Part shown: positions 58,481-64,000 of the stretch, one piece after another | Numbering within the stretch: position 1 is the stretch's first letter | Layout of the letters: each line of letters begins with the position of its first letter | Source: Zingiber officinale | Lineage: Eukaryota; Streptophyta; Magnoliopsida; Zingiberales; Zingiberaceae | Assembly: GCF_018446385.1 (NCBI RefSeq) | Contig: NW_024589881.1 | Location: 124,001 to 188,000 of the forward strand | DNA length: 64,000 nt | Direction of reading: 5' to 3' | Notes under the pieces: generated by a model | Database searches by the model: none | What the model was told of the DNA's origin: nothing | What the model saw: the letters and a program-made list of their open reading frames with translations, nothing else | Made by a program: the position numbers and the translations under genes

Positions 58481-59097
58481 CTTGTGTGTATGTGATGCAT
58501 GCTAGTGTAGGGTAATTAGTGCCTTAATGCGTATATGATACACATTTACGATTAGATTAGATCTTAATCAAGTCAACTCGAAATGCCTACCAAGTTTTGA
58601 TACCCATCACTACCTCGATCATTTGTTGTTGTTGAATCTACCAAAGAAGAGCAACGCATATTATATTGGTAGGGTGCGGAGGGATAATCTTGGTCCCGCC
58701 TATCAAAGCTTGGGTGAGTACAAACTCAATTAGATTGAGTATAACTAGTTAACTCAATTTGATCGGGTATAACTATAGTCATTTTCCAACGGTTGGAAGA
58801 TAGGATACAAATCACATTTATACTAAATCTTGGGCGATTTAGCCAAAGCTAACTCAAGTTTTCTTATAAATGAGGATCTTGATCCTATATAAAAGAGTTG
58901 CATAGAGATGTAATTGATAATTCGTTATATACCGATCATACTAAGTCTTGGGCGATTTAGCCAAAGCTAACTCAAGTCATAGTATGATATGGATCTTGTC
59001 CCATGAGTCAGTGGGAGTATCATTTAGTTAAATGCCTAATTAAATGATAAATGGAATATGATATTTACTTTCTGCATTATTTCTGTTGTAGATTTCC
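57589..59097 (+). other. Primer site and 5' leader of A2
   Basis: The Met-tRNA site TGGTATCAGAGC is at 57590. A very long TA microsatellite (58372-58477), interrupted once by a copied CGTAGTAGGGCCATGACCTC segment, replaces the short run of A1. Two 30-nt hairpin repeats lie at 58829-58858 and 58947-58976. No coding sequence. Confidence 0.88.
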
Positions 59098-62000
59098 ATA
59101 TCGACAAACACGAACACTTTCTCCCTGCGTTCTGTCCTTGATAAGGACAAGAGGAATGGAGCTAATTTCCTGGATTGGTTTAAGAATCTGAGAATTGTTC
59201 TCACACAAGAAAGAAAACTGTACGTCCTAGAGTAGCTCATTCTCGAGGCACCTCTTGCCACTACCATGTGAGCTGACTGAGATGCTTATAAGAAACATCA
59301 AGATGATGCATTAGATGTGTCATACCTCATGCTCGCGACCATGAACTCTGAGCTTCATAAGCAACATGAGTTGATGTCTGCTTATGATATGGTTGAACAT
59401 CTTCGTCAACTATATCAAGTACAAGCTAGGCACGAGAGATTCGAGATCTCCAAGGCATTGTTTCAGTGCAAGATGGAAGATGGGACTCCCGTAGGTCCAT
59501 ATGTGCTCAAGATGATTGGGTACATAGAGAATCTACAGAGGTTGGGATTCTCACTTGGCCAAGAGCTGGCCACTGACTTGATCTTGCAATCCTTACCAAA
59601 GAGCTACAGTCAATTTGTCATGAATTACAACATGAATAAAATTGACAAGTCACTGCCTGAGCTACTAAGCATGTTAAGAACTGTTGAGCTCAACCTTAAG
59701 AAGGTAAAGCCCAACTCCATTTTGATGGTGCAAAGGCATAAAGGCAAGGGCAAGCCTAAAGGTAAGGGAAAGTCCCAAGCCAAGGGCAAAGGCAAGATAC
59801 TGAAACCTAAAGGAGGGGTTTCCAAGGATGCTACTTGCTTCCACTGCGGTCAGACCGGGCACTGGAATAGGAACTATAAAGTATATGTGGAAGATCTTAA
59901 GAAGAAGAGAAGTGAGACTTCTACTTTAGGTATATATGTTATAGAAGTCAATCTATCTATTTCTGCATCGTGGGTATTGGATACCGGATGTGCTTCTCAC
60001 ATTTGTACTAATGTGCAGGCGCTGAGAAATAGCAGGGCATTGATGAAGGGCGAGGTGGACCTACGAGTTAGCAATGGAGCATGAGTTGCTGTAGGAACTT
60101 ACTATCTATCTCTGCCCTTTGGGCTTGTACTAGAATTGGATGAATGTTGTTATGTGCCTGCTCTTACAAAGAACATCATTTCAGTCTCTTGTTTGGACAA
60201 GAAAGACTTTTCTTTTGTAATAAAGAACAAATGTTGTTCCGTTTACTTAAATGATATGTTCTATTGCAGTGCACCTTTGATAAACGGACTTTATATTCTA
60301 GACTTAGAGAACCCCATCTATAACATAAGTACCAAAAGGTTCAAGTCAAATGATATGAACCGAACGTATCTCTGGCATTGTCGCTTAGGTCATATAAATG
60401 AGAACCGCTTATCCCAGCTCCATAAAGATGGTTTGTTGGACTCATTTGATTTTGAATCATATGAGACATGAGAGTCATGCCTACTGGGCAAGATGACCAA
60501 GACTCCTTTTAGTGGACACAGCGAAAGAGCTACTAACTTGTTAGAACTTATACATAGTGATGTATGTGGCCCTTTCAATGTCGCTGCTAGAGGTGGTTAT
60601 AGGTACTTCATTACATTTACTGATGATTTCAATAGATATGGTTATGTGTATCTAATAACATATAAGTCACAATCTTTTGAAAAGTTCAAAGAATTCAAGA
60701 ATGAAGTACAAAACCAGCTAGGCAAGAGTATTAAAATATTTTGATCAGATCGAGGTGGTGAATACCTTAACCATGAGTTTCGTGACTATCTAGCCGAGTG
60801 TGGGATCCTATCCCAACTCACTCCTCCTGGAACGCCACAGTGGAATGGTGTATCCGAAAGAAGGAATTGTACCCTATTAGATATGGTACGGTCGATGATG
60901 AGTCACACAGATCTTCCTATGTCTTTTTGGGGATATGCTCTAGACATAGTAGCCTTCACACTTAACCGTGTTCCATCCAAGGCTGTGATAAAGACCCCAT
61001 ATAGGATATGGACAGGGAGAGATGTCCAGATGTCTTTTATGAGGATTTGGGGTTGTGAGGCTTACGTTCGACGTCAAGTCTCAGACAAACTGGGACCCAA
61101 ATATGATAAGTGCTATTTTATAGGATATCCCAAGGAAACGAAGGGATATTACTTCTACATTGCCAGTCAACACAAAGTATTTATGACTAAGATTGGGGTA
61201 TTTCTAGAAAGGGACTTTGTTTCTAGAAAAACTAGTGGGAGTACGTTCAATCTTGAAGAAGTTCAAGATATGGACCATAACACTGAAGCCTTGATGGAAG
61301 TTGAACTGGAACCACAAAATGTTGTGGATGATGAGATTGTTCCATAAGGAGTTGAGGAACAACGACCAGTTCAAGTAGACCTACCTCTTCGCAGGTCTGA
61401 TAGGGTACGTCGTTAGCCTGAGAGATACTCATTTCTCTTGTCTGACCATGATGACGTTTTGCTCATTGAGAATGAGCCTATTTCCTATCAGGAAGCTGTG
61501 ATGAGACCAGATTCTAAGTCATGGCTAGAGGCCATGAGATCCGAGATGGAATCCATGTACACCAACCAAGTATGGACATTGGTTGATCCACCTGAAGGCG
61601 TCAAACCCATTGGGTGTAAGTGGGTCTTTAAGAGAAAGACTGACATGGATGGACTTATTACCTATAAAGGTCGCTTGGTAGCTAAATGTTTCAAGCAAAT
61701 TAATGGTATTGACTATGATGAAACTTTTTCTCCAGTAGCGATGTTTAAGTCCATTTGGATCATGCTTGCTATTGCAGCATACCACGATTATGAGATCTGA
61801 CAGATGGATGTCAAAACCGTGTTTCTGAATGGAAACTTACTCGAGGATGTGTACATGATACAACCTGAGGGTTTTGTAGATCCACAGCATACTGGCAGAG
61901 TATGCAAGCTGGATAAGTCCATTTATGGACTAAAGCAAGCTTCTCGGAGCTGGAATCTTCGATATGATGATGCGATCAAACAGTTTGATTTCATCAAGAA

Positions 62001-63051
62001 TGAAGATGAACCCTGTGTCTGCAAGAAGGTTGTTGGAAATATAGTTGTCTTCCTTATATTGTATGTGGATGACATACTACTCATTGGAAACGACATCCCT
62101 TTGCTGCAGTCTGTAAAGACTTGGTTGGGGAATTGTTTCTCAATGAATGACTTAGGTGAAGCAGCCTGTATTCTAGGCATAAAGATCTATAGAGATAGAT
62201 CCAAGAGATTGCTTGGCCTAAGTCAGAGTACATATATGGACAAGGTATTACTACGGTTTGCCATGCAGAATTCCAAGAAAGGATTTCTGCCGATGTCACA
62301 TGGTGTGAGTCTTTCGAAGACTCAAAGTCCCTCTTCCAGAGAGGAGACAGACCGCATGGATAAGATCCCTTATGCTTCAGCCATAGGATCTATCATGTAC
62401 GCCATGCTATGTACTCATCCTGATGTCTCATATACTTTGAGCATGATGAGCAGATACCAGTTAGATCCAAGTGAGCGTCACTGGATAGCGGTCAAGAATA
62501 TTCTGAAGTACTTAAGAAGGACTAAAGAATATTTCTTGATATTTGGAGGGGATGGCGAGCTAGCTGTAAAGGGTTACAGTGATGCCATCTTCTAAATTAA
62601 CTAGGATGATTATAGATCACAGTTTGAGTTTGTGTTTTGCTTGAATGGTGGTGCTGTGAGCTGGAAGAGTTCGAAGCAGGACACAGTTGCTAATTCTACA
62701 ATAGAGGCCGAGTATATTGCTGCATCAGAAGCAGCAAAGGAGGCAGTTTGGATCCTTAAGTTTATTACTGAGCTTGGGGTGGTTCCTAACATAGCCGATC
62801 CTATAGAGCTCTATTGTGACAACAATGGAGCAATTGCACATGATAAGGAACCTCGCTCACACCAGCGTACCAAACACATACTACGGCGCTTCCATCTCAT
62901 TCGAGAGATCATCGATAGAGGAGATGTGAAGATTTTCAGAGTACCCACAGAGGCTAACATCGCTGATCCCTTGACCAAGGTTTTGACACAGAGAAAGCAT
63001 GATGGTCACACTAGGTCATTAGGCCTTAGAGCCTACATTGATTGGCACTAG
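59098..63051 (+). pseudogene. Copia A2 gag-pol polyprotein pseudogene (one frame, nonsense codons only)
   Basis: A single frame of about 1,317 codons runs from an ATA (expected ATG) at 59098 to TAG at 63049. Landmarks: Gag zinc knuckle at residue ~247 (last ligand Tyr), protease DTG near 295, GAG-pre-integrase LWHCRLGH near 425, and integrase with HSDVCGPF (~486), SDRGGEY (~550) and the Glu in GVSERRN (~588). RT has YVDD near 990, and RNase H has TIEAEYIAAS near 1202. It is broken by about eleven stops, at 59251, 59269, 59278, 60082, 60469, 60742, 61345, 61414, 61798, 62593 and 62602 (positions approximate to a codon). No frameshift was found. Domain order PR-INT-RT-RH defines Copia. The polyprotein would have made particles and copied and inserted the element; this copy cannot. 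Confidence 0.95.
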
Positions 63052-63065
63052 TGCTAGTGGGAGAT

Positions 63066-64000
63066 TGTCAGTTAGAGCCCTAGAGCAAATCATATGATGA
63101 TTGTTGTATGGACTTGATGTATCATATTCCTATATATTTATAAAGACATTTCTTTATAGTTATTATACTTACTTGTATTGGTGCCAAATAACTAAGTATA
63201 ATAGCGTCCTTGAGTAGAAGATTCTTATCTACATCAATCGATTGGTTGAATTGATAGTGAGATGATATAGAGAACACTACTCTTAATCATTCCTAGTCAA
63301 GTATTAATATTCAGGGACAATGTTAATGCGATGAGACTAGAATGTAGGTCAACTCGATGACTTGATCTCACAAGTCATGGATATAGAGATATCAAGTTGA
63401 CACATGGGTATGCATTGGAGAATGTATACTGAATGACCCGCCATGAGAAAGTATCATGGATCGTTATATGAGTGTCATATACTATCTCATGTGACTATTA
63501 GTATGACTATAGGTCCTTCGACCTGAAGTCACCATGGTTCCCTACATAAGGAGTTGCATATTTTGGCTTCGTCAAATGTCACTCGTAACTGGGTGGACTA
63601 TAAAGGCGATTACTGGGTATGTAACAAATTATGCAGAGGGATGTGAGTGATGTAGATGGGATCTATCCCTCCTATATGACGGGAGAGACATCATGATTCT
63701 TGATAGAGTGAGACCACTAAGTGCATGACCATGCCCAAATGAGTCAATATGAGATATTGAGGTCATTTGATTAGAGTGAGTCTACTTGGAGTTCAAGATA
63801 TAAATTGATTAGAGGATGACACGGTCTATGCCTCATTTGATCAATTTAGATGTCAAGGATAGAAGGACATTGTCACATATTGTGAGAGTCACAATTAGTA
63901 GTCACAAGGTGATGTTGGATCTTAACATTCTTGTAACTTTGGTAGTAATGATACGTTGCTAGATACTGCTCATTACTTATGCTTCTAAATGGATTTAGGA
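63066..64000 (+). repeat. 3' LTR of A2, cut by the window end
   Basis: Starts TGTCAGTTAGAGCCC after AGTGGGAGAT and matches the first half of 47307-49176 with modest divergence. Confidence 0.92.

Larger units (their letters stand above)
55775..64000 (+). mobile_element. Copia-A copy A2, full internal region
   Basis: The 5' LTR (55775-57588) lacks its first 56 bp at the junction with X. Primer site 57590-57601, leader, gag-pol pseudogene 59098-63051 and polypurine tract (63055-63065) follow. The 3' LTR starts at 63066 and runs past the window end. It is the most complete family-A copy here. Confidence 0.92.

Overview
This window is flowering-plant nuclear DNA. It holds one intact host gene with introns, and the rest is mostly nested, decaying transposable elements. 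All reverse-transcribing elements belong to plant Copia and Gypsy groups. A monocot is plausible but cannot be shown from this sequence. I see no tRNA, rRNA or CRISPR array.

Layout. 1-7981: an old SIRE-type LTR remnant is split by a hAT DNA transposon (1419-7632, 8-bp target duplication), which is itself split by a 2.4-kb solo LTR (1445-3852). 7982-9208: intergenic. 9209-12655 (minus): an intact seven-exon CLC chloride/anion transporter gene of 801 codons. 12656-14185: AT-rich intergenic DNA with a MITE-like inverted repeat. 14186-22603: a complete but decayed Copia element on the minus strand (called B), with perfect TATTA target duplications. 22609-23763: remnants of another LTR element. 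23764-46920: a Gypsy/Tat element with a second (aRH-type) RNase H and an antisense spliced ORF. Three insertions split it: a 1.67-kb solo LTR (TSD GCCAT), a 2.6-kb solo LTR of the same family as the one at 1445, and a Copia-A solo LTR. That last LTR was in turn split by a 7.9-kb gag-only element (34138-42032). 46921-64000: a mosaic of Copia family A (copies A1 and A2) and a second gag-only element, X (50381-55774).

How the parts relate. Copies A and B encode the same single gag-pol frame of about 1,317 codons and share a structured 5' leader. They differ in which polypurine tract marks the LTR start, which gives long (1.87 kb) or short (0.7-0.8 kb) LTRs. The two gag-only elements keep Met-tRNA primer sites, polypurine tracts and zinc-knuckle Gag but carry no pol, so they presumably depended on enzymes from relatives. 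Most breaks in the pol genes are single transitions (CGA, CAG or CAA to stop, TGG to stop), as expected for methylated, silenced copies.

The least expected structure is a set of short hairpin-forming repeats inside LTRs and leaders. In the gag-only element's LTR, six 41-bp units have seven-base stems whose two arms change together. Tat LTR repeats, paired 14-bp palindromes in X and leader hairpins in A and B are analogous.
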